From: Streptomyces diastatochromogenes
GTDB taxonomy: Bacteria; Actinomycetota; Actinomycetes; Streptomycetales; Streptomycetaceae
Assembly (NCBI GenBank): GCA_001550305.1
Contig: LRTP01000242.1
Span: 1 to 52,977 of the forward strand
Length of the DNA: 52,977 nt
Reading direction: 5' to 3'
Of the stretch, positions 34,348-43,034 are shown piece by piece (within the stretch, counting starts at the first letter, position 1; every line of letters begins with the position of its first letter). Below the pieces are notes generated by a model. It searched no databases. It saw only the letters and a program-made list of their open reading frames with translations, and was not told the origin of the DNA. The position numbers were made by a program, and so were the translations under genes.

Positions 34348-35355
34348 ATGTCGCAAGGATCCTCGCACCGCCCGCACAGCCCACGCCGCGTCGCCCTGAT
34401 CGTCGACGAGGGCACCAACCCCTTCGAGGTGGGTGTCGCCACCGAGCTGTTCGGGCTGCCCCGGCCCGAACTCGGCCTGCCGGGGCCACTGTACGAGGTG
34501 CTGCTGTGCACGCCCGCGCGCGAAGTGCGGATGAACCACGGCTTCTTCACCATGACCGGCACGCACGGCCTGGACGCGGTGGACACGGCGGACACCCTCG
34601 TCGTGCCGGGCCGGCCCGATACCGTCGTACCGCGCGGCGCCGCGATCCTCGACGCCATCCGACGCACCCACGCACGCGGGGCCCGCATCATGAGCCTGTG
34701 CACCGGCAGCTTCGCGCTCGCCGAGGCCGGGCTGCTAGACGGGCGCCGGGCCACCACCCATTGGATGTGGGTCGACGCCTTCCGTGAACTACACCCGCGC
34801 GTACGCCTGGAGCCGGACGTCCTGTTCGTCGACGACGGGGACATCCTCACCGCCTCCGGCAGCGCGGCCGCGCTCGACCTCGGCCTGCATGTCGTACGAC
34901 GTGACCACGGCGCCGAGGTCGCCAACGCGGTGTCCCGGCGGCTGGTGTTCGCCGCGCACCGGGACGGCGGGCAGCGGCAGTTCGTGGAGCGGCCGGTGCC
35001 CAGGGTGCCGGACGAGTCGCTGGGGCCGCTGCTGGCGTGGGCGCAAGAGCGGCTGGGCGAGCCGCTGACGGTGGGGGACTTGTCGGAACGAGCGGCGGTC
35101 AGCGCAGCGACGCTCCACCGGCGGTTCCGGGCGCAGCTCGGCACGACCCCGCTCGCCTGGCTGACGGGAGAGCGGGTGGCTCTCGCCTGCCGGTTGATCG
35201 AACGGGGCGAGGAGCGGCTGGATGTGGTGGCGGCCAGGAGCGGGCTGGGGACCGCCGCCAATCTGCGCGCGCGGGTACGGCGCGAGACCGGGCTCAGCCC
35301 GTCGGCGTACCGGCGGCGGTTCGGGCCGGTGGCCGAGGAAGCCCTGACGGGGTGA
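34348..35355 (+). CDS. GlxA-family transcriptional regulator (DJ-1/PfpI plus AraC HTH)
   Basis: The 335-residue protein joins a DJ-1/PfpI-like amidase-type sensor domain (about 12-180; nucleophile-elbow region IMSLCTGSFALAEAGLL with the cysteine in place) to a C-terminal AraC-type DNA-binding domain (about 225-325; two helix-turn-helices, with LSERAAVSAATLHRRFRAQL and GLGTAANLRARVRRETGLSP). Members usually activate or repress a divergent enzyme gene in response to a small metabolite; the divergent cupin gene is the natural target. The end of the gene overlaps the tail of the convergent broken gene by 62 bp. Confidence 0.92.
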   Translation: MSQGSSHRPHSPRRVALIVDEGTNPFEVGVATELFGLPRPELGLPGPLYEVLLCTPAREVRMNHGFFTMTGTHGLDAVDTADTLVVPGRPDTVVPRGAAILDAIRRTHARGARIMSLCTGSFALAEAGLLDGRRATTHWMWVDAFRELHPRVRLEPDVLFVDDGDILTASGSAAALDLGLHVVRRDHGAEVANAVSRRLVFAAHRDGGQRQFVERPVPRVPDESLGPLLAWAQERLGEPLTVGDLSERAAVSAATLHRRFRAQLGTTPLAWLTGERVALACRLIERGEERLDVVAARSGLGTAANLRARVRRETGLSPSAYRRRFGPVAEEALTG

Positions 35356-35854
35356 ACTTGCTCGTCACGTCCGTGGGAGGCGCTGAAGCCAGTTCCTTGA
35401 CGTGCTTGCGCCACGCCGCCGACACGCACGCCGGGATCTTCGTGGTCAGGCCCCCCTCCTCGGTGCAAGCGAGCCCCAGGCTGTAAGCGCCGTCGGACCG
35501 GCGCGTGAGCTTCACGTCGGTGGACGCGTCGATGACGGGGCTGGTGGTCCCCTCACGGGTGACCCGGAAGCAGAGCGGGCCGACGTCCGGGTCCACGTCG
35601 TCCGACAGCTCGAGGCTCACCTTCGTGATGTCCCCCCGCCCCAGCTAGCCCTTGGCGCACGTGCCCCGCGTACGCAGCTCGTAGGAGGCGCCCGCGAGGT
35701 CGCCGTACCCCTCGTGCAAGAACATCACCCCGACGCCGGACACCACGCCCACCCCGGCGCAGACCTCAGGGCGCGCCCACCCGAACACGGCCGTGAGCAG
35801 GGCGGCCACGCCGACGAGGACGCGCAGTCCGGCCGCTCGTCTTTCCTTGATCAC
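35294..35854 (-). pseudogene. Membrane-anchored hypothetical protein split by an in-frame amber codon
   Basis: GTG 35854 opens a frame with a membrane helix region (GLRVLVGVAALLTAVFGW ... GVGVVSGVGVMFLHEGY), then LAGASYELRTRGTCAKG and TAG at 35645-35647. The same frame continues without further stop for about 116 codons (LGRGDITKVSLELSDD, SDGAYSLGLACTEEGG) to TGA at 35294. The two parts read as one secreted or membrane protein, and TAG is one change from CAG. The family is not recognised. An alternative is two separate small genes, the second from GTG near 35620, but it lacks a good ribosome site. Confidence 0.55.
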
Positions 35855-35914
35855 TTGCCCTCGGCCTCGCAACAGCGACTCCTCTCCTCCTGCCGTCGAG
35901 GGGGTGAACTCGTG

Positions 35915-36442
35915 ATGATCTTGCGGTTCCCGGGAACCGGTATCGGTATGAGATTCCTCGTACGCGACCGGCTCCTCGGCTTCGGTGACGACTACTGGAT
36001 CGAGGACGACCACGGCAACAAGGTGTTCCTCGTCGACGGCAAGGCGATGCGACTGCGGGACACCTTCGAGCTGAAGGACACCCGCGGGCGTGTCCTCATC
36101 GACATCCACCAGAAGATGTTCGCCCTGCGGGACACGATGGTGATCGGGCGGGACGGGGAACCGCTGGCGACGATCAGACGCAAGCGGCTGTCCCTGCTCC
36201 GCAACCACTACCGGGTGTCCCTGGCGGACGGTACGGAACTCGACGTCAGCGGCAAGATCCTCGACCGCGAGTTCGCCGTCGAGTACGAGGGCGAGCTGCT
36301 GGCGGTGATCTCGCGCCGCCGGCTGCACGTACGGGAGACGTACGGCGTCGACGTCGTCCGCGAGGACGCGGACCCCGCGCTGCTGATCGCGGTGGCGGTG
36401 TGCGTGATCCACCTGGCGGAGAAGGAGCGGGGCGAGGACTGA
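35915..36442 (+). CDS. LURP-one-related (tubby-like beta-barrel) family protein
   Basis: The product (175 residues from ATG 35915) has the LOR pattern: MRFLVRDRLLGFGDDYWIED, NKVFLVDGKAMRLRDTFEL, IHQKMFALRDTMVIGRDG and a C-terminal hydrophobic strand-helix (PALLIAVAVCVIHLAEKE) typical of the tubby-like C-terminal barrel that packs around a central helix. Bacterial members are of unknown function, perhaps membrane-lipid binding. A GAGGGGG stretch precedes ATG 35915; the family N-terminus more often begins at the in-frame ATG 35948, so the start could be there. Confidence 0.85.
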   Translation: MILRFPGTGIGMRFLVRDRLLGFGDDYWIEDDHGNKVFLVDGKAMRLRDTFELKDTRGRVLIDIHQKMFALRDTMVIGRDGEPLATIRRKRLSLLRNHYRVSLADGTELDVSGKILDREFAVEYEGELLAVISRRRLHVRETYGVDVVREDADPALLIAVAVCVIHLAEKERGED

Positions 36443-36525
36443 CTCGACGGACCGGGGCGAGGAGGGGCCAGAGGAATGGAGCGGCCAGAGGAGTGGAGCG
36501 GCCGGAAGAGCGGAAAAGGACCGAC

Positions 36526-37320
36526 TCAGCGGCGCGGTGCCGTCAGTCCCAGCATCCGGTCCTTCAGCGCCGGGAACTGCTCCCGCGTGGTCGCGACCTT
36601 CCCGGGGTCGAAGTCCACCGTGAGCACCTGCTCCCCAGCCCCGGCCTCCGCCAGGACCTCCCCCCACGGATCGACCACGATCGAGTGACCGGCCTGGGGA
36701 ACGCCCGCGTGCGTGCCGGCCGTTCCACAGGCGAGCACGAACGCCTGGTTCTCGACCGCGCGGGCCTGGGCGAGCAGCGTCCAGTGGGAGCGGCGCCGCT
36801 CGGGCCAGCCGGCCGAGAGGACGAGGGTCTCGGCGCCGGCGTCGACGAGCCCGCGGAAGAGCTCGGGGAAGCGGAGGTCGTAGCAGGTGGCGATGCCGAG
36901 GGTGGTCTCCGGCAGACGGACCGTCACCAGTTCGGCGCCCGCGCCCATCAGTACGGCCTCGCCCTTGTCGAAGCCGAAGCGGTGGATCTTGCGGTAGGCG
37001 GCGGCCAGGTCGCCGGAGGGGGTGAAGACGAGGGAGGTGTTGTAGAGCGTGCCGTCGGCGTCCCGTTCGGGGATCGACCCGGCGTGCAGCCAGGTGCCCG
37101 CGTCGCTCGCCGCCTTCGCCATGACCTCGAACGTCGGCCCTTCGAGGGACTCCGCCTCCGTACCGAACGCCTCGTAGGCGAACGCGCCGGTGGTCCACAG
37201 TTCCGGCAGCACGACGAGATCGACTCCGGCTTGTTCTCGTACCAGAGCCGCCACACGCCGCCGACGCGAATCGACCGTTTCGCCGTCGTTTACGTCGATC
37301 TGGAGGAGAGAGGCGCGCAC
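36526..37320 (-). CDS. Carbon-nitrogen hydrolase (nitrilase superfamily, omega-amidase-like)
   Basis: The 264-residue enzyme has the nitrilase catalytic triad: glutamate in VVLPELWTTG (near 41), lysine in AAYRKIHRFGF (near 108) and cysteine in LGIATCYDLRFPELF (near 142), plus NQAFVLACGTAG. This Nit2-like branch deaminates omega-amides of keto acids or repairs similar metabolites. I place the start at GTG 37320 (then RASLLQIDVNDGE), where the family normally begins; the longer open frame upstream lies in the promoter region shared with the divergent gene. Confidence 0.9.
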   Translation of the reverse strand: MRASLLQIDVNDGETVDSRRRRVAALVREQAGVDLVVLPELWTTGAFAYEAFGTEAESLEGPTFEVMAKAASDAGTWLHAGSIPERDADGTLYNTSLVFTPSGDLAAAYRKIHRFGFDKGEAVLMGAGAELVTVRLPETTLGIATCYDLRFPELFRGLVDAGAETLVLSAGWPERRRSHWTLLAQARAVENQAFVLACGTAGTHAGVPQAGHSIVVDPWGEVLAEAGAGEQVLTVDFDPGKVATTREQFPALKDRMLGLTAPRR

Positions 37321-37474
37321 ACTACCACCGTCCTGGCATTCGAGCCGTCCATACAGGCCTACGATCGTCACACGAAAGCACTGCCGGGGTGCCTCACAGC
37401 AGCGTAACTTAGCGTCCCAAGACACCCGCTGCCTGTGCACTGCCCGCGTCCAACCGCCCGAGGGGTCCCGTTCC

Positions 37475-38299
37475 GTGAGTCTGCATCCCAACCTTCAGTC
37501 CTACGCCGACGCCTGGACCCACTCCGTCGATGCGATATCCGAGTTGGTGTCGCCGCTGGTGGAAGGTGAGTGGAACCGGCGCACGCCCTGCCCCGGCTGG
37601 TCGGTGCGGGATCTCGTCTCGCATGTCATCGGGCTCGACTGCGAGATGCTGGGCGATCCGCGGCCGATCCACACCCTCCCCCGCGACCTGTACCACGTGA
37701 CGAACGAGCACCAGCGGTACATGGAGATGCAGGTCGACGTGCGCCGCCACCACACGGCGCCGGAGATGACCTCCGAGCTGGAGTACACGATCATCCGCCG
37801 CAACCGTCAGCTGCGGAACGAGTCGCGGCAGCCGGACGCCAAGGTGCGCGGGCCGCTCGGGACCGAGATCACTCTCGAACAGGCGATGCGCAGGCGTGCC
37901 TTCGACGTGTGGGTGCACGAACAGGACCTCCGGACCGCGCTCGGCGTCCCCGGCAACCTCGACTCTCCCGGCGCACACATCGTCCGCGACAAGCTCCTCG
38001 GGGCCCTGCCGAAGGTCGTCGCCAAGGACGCGGGGGCGCCCGCGAACTCGGCGGTCGTCTTCGACATCCACGGGCCGCTGGAGTTCCTGCGGACGGTGCG
38101 GGTCGATGCGGACGGGCGCGGCTCGATAGACGGCGCCCCCTCTCTCGGCCCCGCCGCCACCCTCACCCTCGACTGGGAGACGTACTTCCGTCTCGCCTGC
38201 GGCCGCGTCACGGCCGACGCCGTCTCCGACCGCATCAAGACGGAGGGCGACCCGGAACTGACCACGGCCATCCTGAGGAACTTCACGGTCACGCCGTAG
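37475..38299 (+). CDS. Maleylpyruvate isomerase-family, mycothiol-dependent enzyme
   Basis: The 274-residue product has the DinB/MDMPI four-helix metal-binding fold: NRRTPCPGWSVRDLVSHVIG supplies the first metal histidine, and RRAFDVWVHEQDLRTALG the last pair; a C-terminal SCP2-like or MDMPI-C domain follows (LEFLRTVRVDADGRG). Such enzymes use mycothiol, the actinobacterial thiol, in isomerisation or conjugation; the substrate is unknown. GTG 37475 is preceded by GAGGGG at 9 nt. It is divergent from the nitrilase-family gene. Confidence 0.88.
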   Translation: MSLHPNLQSYADAWTHSVDAISELVSPLVEGEWNRRTPCPGWSVRDLVSHVIGLDCEMLGDPRPIHTLPRDLYHVTNEHQRYMEMQVDVRRHHTAPEMTSELEYTIIRRNRQLRNESRQPDAKVRGPLGTEITLEQAMRRRAFDVWVHEQDLRTALGVPGNLDSPGAHIVRDKLLGALPKVVAKDAGAPANSAVVFDIHGPLEFLRTVRVDADGRGSIDGAPSLGPAATLTLDWETYFRLACGRVTADAVSDRIKTEGDPELTTAILRNFTVTP

Positions 38300-38366
38300 C
38301 GCGGAGTTCTTGGACCGCGGGTGGGCGGGGGCTGGTCAGGCAGTTCCCCGCGCTCCTGAAGGGGCG

Positions 38367-39671
38367 CTACGCGGGGACGTGCACCGTCTCCACGCGGCTG
38401 GCCACCAGCCGCTCACGCTCCCTGCGCGCCGCCTGCTTCCGCAAGCGGAAGATCTGACTCAGCCCCAGCGCCTGAAGAACGAACACGGCGGAGAAGGCGA
38501 CGTGATAGTCGTCCCCGGTCGCGTCCAGCAGCACGCCGATCGCGAACAACGTCGTCATGGAGGCGACGAAACCACCCATGTTGGTGATCCCGGACGCGGT
38601 GCCCTGCCGCTCCGGCGGATTCGCGGGCCGCGCGAAGTCGAACCCGATCATGGAAGCCGGCCCACACGCCCCCAGCACCGCGCACAGCAGGACCAGCAGC
38701 CACAGGGGATCCCGGTCACCGGGATACGCGAGCGCGCTCGCCCAGACCACGGCCGTCGCCGTCACCGTCCCGAGCGCCAGCGGAAGCCGCGCGGCGTGAT
38801 GCCGGGCGACGATCTGCCCGTAGACAAGACCCACGAACATGTTGGACAGCACCACGAGGGTGAGCAGTTCACCGGCTGTCGCCCGCGACAGCCCCTGCGC
38901 CTGGACCAGGAACGGCATGCCCCACAGGAGCAGGAAGACCATCGCCGGGAACTGTGTCGTGAAGTGCACCCACATCCCCAGTCGCGTACCGGGCTCCCGC
39001 CACGACGCCGCGATCTGCCGCCGCACATACGCGGCCCCCTGGTGCGGGAACGGTTCGGGCTCGTGCCCCTCGGGGTGGTCCTTCAGGAAGAGAAGGAGGA
39101 GTACGAGGACGACGACTCCGGCGAACGCGCTGCCCGCGAACGCCGTCGTCCACCCCACCCCGTGCAGCAGCCGCGCGATGACGAGGGTGGAGACCAGGTT
39201 GCCCGCCATGCCCACGAGACCGGCGAGCTGCGCGACCAACGGCCCCCGCCGCGCCGGGAACCACCGCGTGCCCAGCCGCAGCACGCTGATGAACGTCATG
39301 GCGTCCCCGCAGCCCAGCAGCGCGCGCGAGGCCAGGGCCATCCCGTACGTGGAGGAGAACGCGAAACCCAACTGGCCCGCGGTGAAGAGCAGTACGCCGA
39401 TGGTCAGCACCTTCTTGGTGCCGAGTCCGTCGACCAGCAGTCCCACGGGTATCTGCATGCCCGCGTAGACGAGGAGTTGCAGGATCGAGAAGGTGGAGAG
39501 GGCGGAGGCGTTCACATGGAAGCGGTCCGCGGCGTCGAGCCCGGCCACTCCCAGCGACGTACGGAAGATGACGGCGACGAAGTAGACGGAGACGCCGATG
39601 CCCCAGACGCCGATCGCGCGGCGGCCGCCGGGCGGGTCTCCGGGGAGCGAGACGGCCGAGTGGGAGCTCAT
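38367..39671 (-). CDS. Major facilitator superfamily transporter
   Basis: The 434-residue protein has 12 predicted membrane helices (for example GVWGIGVSVYFVAVIF, LLLWGMPFLVQAQGLS) and the MFS loop motif LLVDGLGTKKVL between helices 2 and 3. The charged tail ends REREERLV-like residues on the cytoplasmic side. It is of the NNP/sugar-phosphate antiporter-like type; substrate unknown. ATG 39671 overlaps the GntR stop as ATGA (4 bp), so the two form an operon and the regulator probably controls the transporter. Confidence 0.9.
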   Translation of the reverse strand: MSSHSAVSLPGDPPGGRRAIGVWGIGVSVYFVAVIFRTSLGVAGLDAADRFHVNASALSTFSILQLLVYAGMQIPVGLLVDGLGTKKVLTIGVLLFTAGQLGFAFSSTYGMALASRALLGCGDAMTFISVLRLGTRWFPARRGPLVAQLAGLVGMAGNLVSTLVIARLLHGVGWTTAFAGSAFAGVVVLVLLLLFLKDHPEGHEPEPFPHQGAAYVRRQIAASWREPGTRLGMWVHFTTQFPAMVFLLLWGMPFLVQAQGLSRATAGELLTLVVLSNMFVGLVYGQIVARHHAARLPLALGTVTATAVVWASALAYPGDRDPLWLLVLLCAVLGACGPASMIGFDFARPANPPERQGTASGITNMGGFVASMTTLFAIGVLLDATGDDYHVAFSAVFVLQALGLSQIFRLRKQAARRERERLVASRVETVHVPA

Positions 39672-40342
39672 CGGACCTCTCCCCGCGCCAGGTTCGAGAA
39701 CCAGCTGACGTGGCCGTGGACGATGTCGACCGCCGCCTCCGCGTCGCCGGACCGCAGTGCTTCGAGGATCGCCTCGTGCTCGGTGAGCGTCTTGGTGATC
39801 CGGTCGGGGTGCGCGTGCATGACGGCGACGCCCATCCGCAACTGCCGGTCGCGCAACTGGTCGTAGAGCCGGGAGAGGATCTCGTTGCCGCCGCTGCGGA
39901 CGATCTCGGCGTGGAAGCAACGGTCGGTGACGGCGGCGCCGGCCAGGTCTCCCGCGGCGGCCTGCTCCTTCTGCTGCGCGAGGAGTTCCTCCAGGCGCGC
40001 GATGAGACGCGGCGACGCGGGTACGGCCTTGCGGACCGAGTGTTCCTCCACGAGTTGCCGTGTCTCGACCACGTCCGCGATCTCCTGAGCGGAGACGGGC
40101 AGGACGAGCGCGCCCTTCTTCGGGTAGAGCCTGATCAGGCCCTCGACCTCGAGCCGGAGCAACGCCTCGCGCACCGGCGTGCGCGAGACCCCCACGGCCT
40201 CGGCGAGCTCGCCCTCGGTGAGCAGCGTCCCACCCTCGTAACGACGTTCCAGGACGCCCCGCTTGATGTGGGCGTAGACACGGTCGGCGGCGGGGGGTTG
40301 CTTCGTGGCGGGCGGAGCGGACACGGACGGCGCTGCAGGCAT
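39668..40342 (-). CDS. GntR-family (FadR subfamily) transcriptional regulator
   Basis: The 224-residue protein has an N-terminal winged helix (about 15-80; LTEGELAEAVGVSRTPVREALLRLEVEGLI) and a C-terminal FCD domain (about 90-215; helices with metal-binding residues in CFHAEIVRSGGN and TEHEAILEALRSGD). FCD regulators sense organic acids or sugar acids and usually repress their own operon. I choose ATG 40342: TATGAT ends 6 nt before it. The next in-frame ATG at 40372 would put the promoter inside the gene. First gene of the GntR-MFS operon. Confidence 0.9.
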   Translation of the reverse strand: MPAAPSVSAPPATKQPPAADRVYAHIKRGVLERRYEGGTLLTEGELAEAVGVSRTPVREALLRLEVEGLIRLYPKKGALVLPVSAQEIADVVETRQLVEEHSVRKAVPASPRLIARLEELLAQQKEQAAAGDLAGAAVTDRCFHAEIVRSGGNEILSRLYDQLRDRQLRMGVAVMHAHPDRITKTLTEHEAILEALRSGDAEAAVDIVHGHVSWFSNLARGEVR

Positions 40343-40354
40343 GCGCACATCATA
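40343..40354 (-). promoter_or_regulatory. Leaderless -10 element (TATGAT) of the GntR-MFS operon
   Basis: On the minus strand TATGAT (40354-40349) is followed by 6 nt and ATG 40342, a near-consensus -10 box. Confidence 0.65.
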
Positions 40355-40564
40355 GATACAACACGTACGCATGGTCGTGCGTCGTCCAGGATGCGGACCG
40401 GTAGCCTTTCACGCGGTCAACACCCGCCCCTCGGCGTAATCCACGTCACACAATTCCACCTCATCTTCCGTGCATCCCTTTGGGTCCCTCACGAGTCCGT
40501 ACGTAAGACGGCACTGCCATGTGCCGTTCTCCCAGGGGCATTTCGCGCATTCGGAGCGTTCATT

Positions 40565-41461
40565 TTGATTACCGGCATTAAGGGCACGCGTTTCCGTCGA
40601 GCCGCCGCTGTCACCGTTACCACCGGCGCCGTACTGGCGGCCGGAGCCTTCGGGGCCGCTCCCGCAGGGGCCGTCACGACGCCCACCATCGCCGCCGCCG
40701 GCGGCTACGTGATGAACAACGGCACGGCCAAGACCTTGTACACCAAGGCTGCGGACACCCAGCGTTCCACCGGTTCCACCACCAAGATCATGACCGCCAA
40801 GGTCGTGCTCGCGCAGCCGAACCTCAACCTCGACGCCAAGGTCACGATCCAGAAGGCGTACAGCGACTACATCGTCGCCAACACCGCGTCCTCCGCCCAC
40901 CTGATCGTCGGTGACAAGGTCACCGTCCGTCAGCTCCTCTACGGTCTGATGCTGCCGTCCGGCTGTGACGCCGCCTACGCGCTCGCCGACAAGTTCGGCT
41001 CGGGCTCCACCCGTGCCGCCCGTGTGAAGTCGTTCATCGGCAAGATGAACACCACGGCGAAGAGCCTCGGCATGACGAAGACGAAGTTCGACTCGTTCGA
41101 CGGCATCGGCAACGGCAGCAACTACTCGACGCCGCGCGACCTGACGAAGCTCGCCAGCAGCGCGATGAAGAGCACCACGTTCCGCACGGTCGTGAAGACC
41201 AAGTCGTACACGGCGAAGACCGTCACGAAGACCGGCAGCATCCGCACCATGGCGGCGTGGACCAACACGAACACGCTGCTCAGCAGCTACAGCGGCACCA
41301 TCGGCGTGAAGACCGGCTCCGGCCCCGAGGCCAAGTACTGCCTCGTCTTCGCCGCCACCCGCAACGGCAAGACGATCATCGGCACGGTCCTCGCGTCGAC
41401 CTCGATCACCCAGCGCGCCACGGACGCCACCAAGCTCCTGAACTACGGCTTCGCCCAGTAG
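40565..41461 (+). CDS. D-alanyl-D-alanine carboxypeptidase (S11 family)
   Basis: Trims the terminal D-alanine from peptidoglycan stem peptides outside the membrane. The 298-residue product has a signal peptide (RFRRAAAVTVTTGAVLAAGAF, cleavage near PAGA-VTT), the active-site S-x-x-K in STTKIMTAK, the second motif in LMLPSGCDAAYALAD (SGC in place of S-x-N) and KTG in GVKTGSGPEAK. There is no C-terminal membrane anchor. The likely start is TTG 40565, with GGAGCG at about 8 nt; no ATG or GTG fits the signal-peptide start. Convergent with bkdC; a shared terminator lies between. Confidence 0.88.
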   Translation: MITGIKGTRFRRAAAVTVTTGAVLAAGAFGAAPAGAVTTPTIAAAGGYVMNNGTAKTLYTKAADTQRSTGSTTKIMTAKVVLAQPNLNLDAKVTIQKAYSDYIVANTASSAHLIVGDKVTVRQLLYGLMLPSGCDAAYALADKFGSGSTRAARVKSFIGKMNTTAKSLGMTKTKFDSFDGIGNGSNYSTPRDLTKLASSAMKSTTFRTVVKTKSYTAKTVTKTGSIRTMAAWTNTNTLLSSYSGTIGVKTGSGPEAKYCLVFAATRNGKTIIGTVLASTSITQRATDATKLLNYGFAQ

Positions 41462-41495
41462 TTCCCGGACAGAGTGGTTCCCGGACACCACAGCC

Positions 41496-41537
41496 GAAGG
41501 GGGCCCGTCGCCGAACGCGACGGGCCCCCTTCGTCTT
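41496..41537. terminator. Bidirectional terminator between carboxypeptidase and bkdC
   Basis: GAAGGGGGCCCGTCGC (41496-41511) pairs perfectly over 16 bp with GCGACGGGCCCCCTTC (41517-41532) around a 5-nt loop, followed by GTCTT on the plus strand. Confidence 0.9.
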
Positions 41538-41563
41538 GCCGCGCGCCGACTGCGCGCCGGCGC

Positions 41564-43024
41564 TCACGCCCAGGTGATCAGGCGCTTCGGCTGTTCCAGG
41601 ATCGCCGCCACGTCGGCCAGGACCTTGGAGCCCAGTTCGCCGTCGACCAGGCGGTGGTCGAAGCTCAGCGCGAGCGTCGTCACCTGACGGGGCTTGACCT
41701 TGCCCTTGTGGACCCAGGGCTGGAGCTTGATCGCGCCGATCGCGAGGATCGCCGACTCGCCGGGGTTGAGGATCGGCGTGCCGGTGTCGACGCCGAAGAC
41801 GCCGACGTTCGTGATCGTGACCGTGCCGCCCTGCATCGCGGCCGGTGAGGTCTTGCCCTCGCGGGCCGTGGCCACCAGCTCGCCCAGGGCCCCGGCGAGT
41901 TGGGGGAGCGTCTTGGTGTGGGCGTCCTTGATGTTCGGGACGATCAGACCACGCGGGGTCGCGGCGGCGATGCCCAGGTTCACGTAGTGCTTGAGCACGA
42001 TCTCCTGGGCCGCCTCGTCCCAGGACGCGTTGACGTCCGGGTTGCGCTTGATGGCGACCAGCAGGGCCTTGGCGATGAGCAGGAGCGGGTTGACCCGCAG
42101 GCCCTGCATCTCCTTGTCCTGCTTGAGCTCCTCGACGAGCTTCATCGTGCGCGTCACGTCGACCGTCACGAACTCGGTGACGTGCGGCGCGGTGAACGCC
42201 GAGCCGATCATCGCGGCGGCCGTGGCCTTGCGGACCCCCTTGATCGGGATACGGGTCTCACGCGCCGTGTCGTACGTGACGACCGGAGCGGGAGCCTGGG
42301 CCTGGGCGGGAACCGGGGACGCCGTCACCGTCGGCACCACCGGCTGTTCGGGGGCCGGAGCCGGTGCGACCGCCGCGTGCACGTCCTCGCGCGTGATGAT
42401 GCCGTCCGGGCCCGAAGGCGTGATCGTGGCCAGGTCGACGCCGAGGTCCTTGGCGAGCTTGCGGACCGGGGGCTTGGCCAGAGGGCGCTGCCCGACCGCC
42501 ACGGACCCGTGGCCGTTGAGCTCGCCCTGGATCGCGGCCACCGCCGGGAACGTCTCGGGCTGCTGGGCCGGGGCCTCGGCGCCCTTGCGGGGGCGGCGCT
42601 TCGTGGAGGCCTCGGACACCCCGTACCCGACGAGGACCGGCGTGCGGCCCTCGGGCTTGGGTTCCTCGGCGACCGGTGCCTGGGGGGTGGAGGCGGCGGG
42701 CGCCTCGGCCACAGGGGTTTCCACGGCGGCGGGGGTCTGCTCGGTGGGTGCCGATCCGCCGGCCACGTCCACCGCGATGATCACCTGGCCCACGTCCACC
42801 GTCGTCCCCTCGGGGAAGTGGAGTTCGCGCACCACGCCGTCGTACGGGATGGGCAGTTCCACGGCGGCCTTGGCGGTCTCGACCTCGCAGACGACCTGGC
42901 CGTCGGTGACCGTGTCACCGGGCTCGACGTACCACTTGAGGATCTCCGCCTCGGTGAGCCCCTCGCCCACGTCGGGCATCTTGAACTCGCGGAGCCCCGA
43001 CGCGTTCTCAGTCATCGTCGTCAC
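41564..43024 (-). CDS. bkdC: Branched-chain keto-acid dehydrogenase E2 (dihydrolipoyl acyltransferase)
   Basis: The transacylase core of the complex that turns branched 2-keto acids from Val, Leu and Ile into acyl-CoA, supplying starters for branched fatty acids and polyketides. Domains of the 486-residue protein: lipoyl domain (about 12-88; lipoyl lysine in EVETAKAAVEL), Ala/Pro linker, peripheral-subunit-binding domain (VRKLAKDLGVDLATITPSG), second linker, and the catalytic domain (about 255-486) ending in LSFDHRLVDGELG with the His and Asp of the active site. GTG 43024 follows GGAG at 6 nt; ATG 43015 is also in frame. Overlaps the end of bkdB? No: the bkdB stop (43035) lies 10 bp upstream. 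Confidence 0.94.
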   Translation of the reverse strand: MTTMTENASGLREFKMPDVGEGLTEAEILKWYVEPGDTVTDGQVVCEVETAKAAVELPIPYDGVVRELHFPEGTTVDVGQVIIAVDVAGGSAPTEQTPAAVETPVAEAPAASTPQAPVAEEPKPEGRTPVLVGYGVSEASTKRRPRKGAEAPAQQPETFPAVAAIQGELNGHGSVAVGQRPLAKPPVRKLAKDLGVDLATITPSGPDGIITREDVHAAVAPAPAPEQPVVPTVTASPVPAQAQAPAPVVTYDTARETRIPIKGVRKATAAAMIGSAFTAPHVTEFVTVDVTRTMKLVEELKQDKEMQGLRVNPLLLIAKALLVAIKRNPDVNASWDEAAQEIVLKHYVNLGIAAATPRGLIVPNIKDAHTKTLPQLAGALGELVATAREGKTSPAAMQGGTVTITNVGVFGVDTGTPILNPGESAILAIGAIKLQPWVHKGKVKPRQVTTLALSFDHRLVDGELGSKVLADVAAILEQPKRLITWA

Positions 43025-43034
43025 GACCCTCTCC

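Noticed and set aside
28540..36442. Integrative element carrying the DUF262 operon
   Set aside because: No integrase, transposase, tRNA-side direct repeat or terminal inverted repeat was visible; acquisition is only suggested by context.
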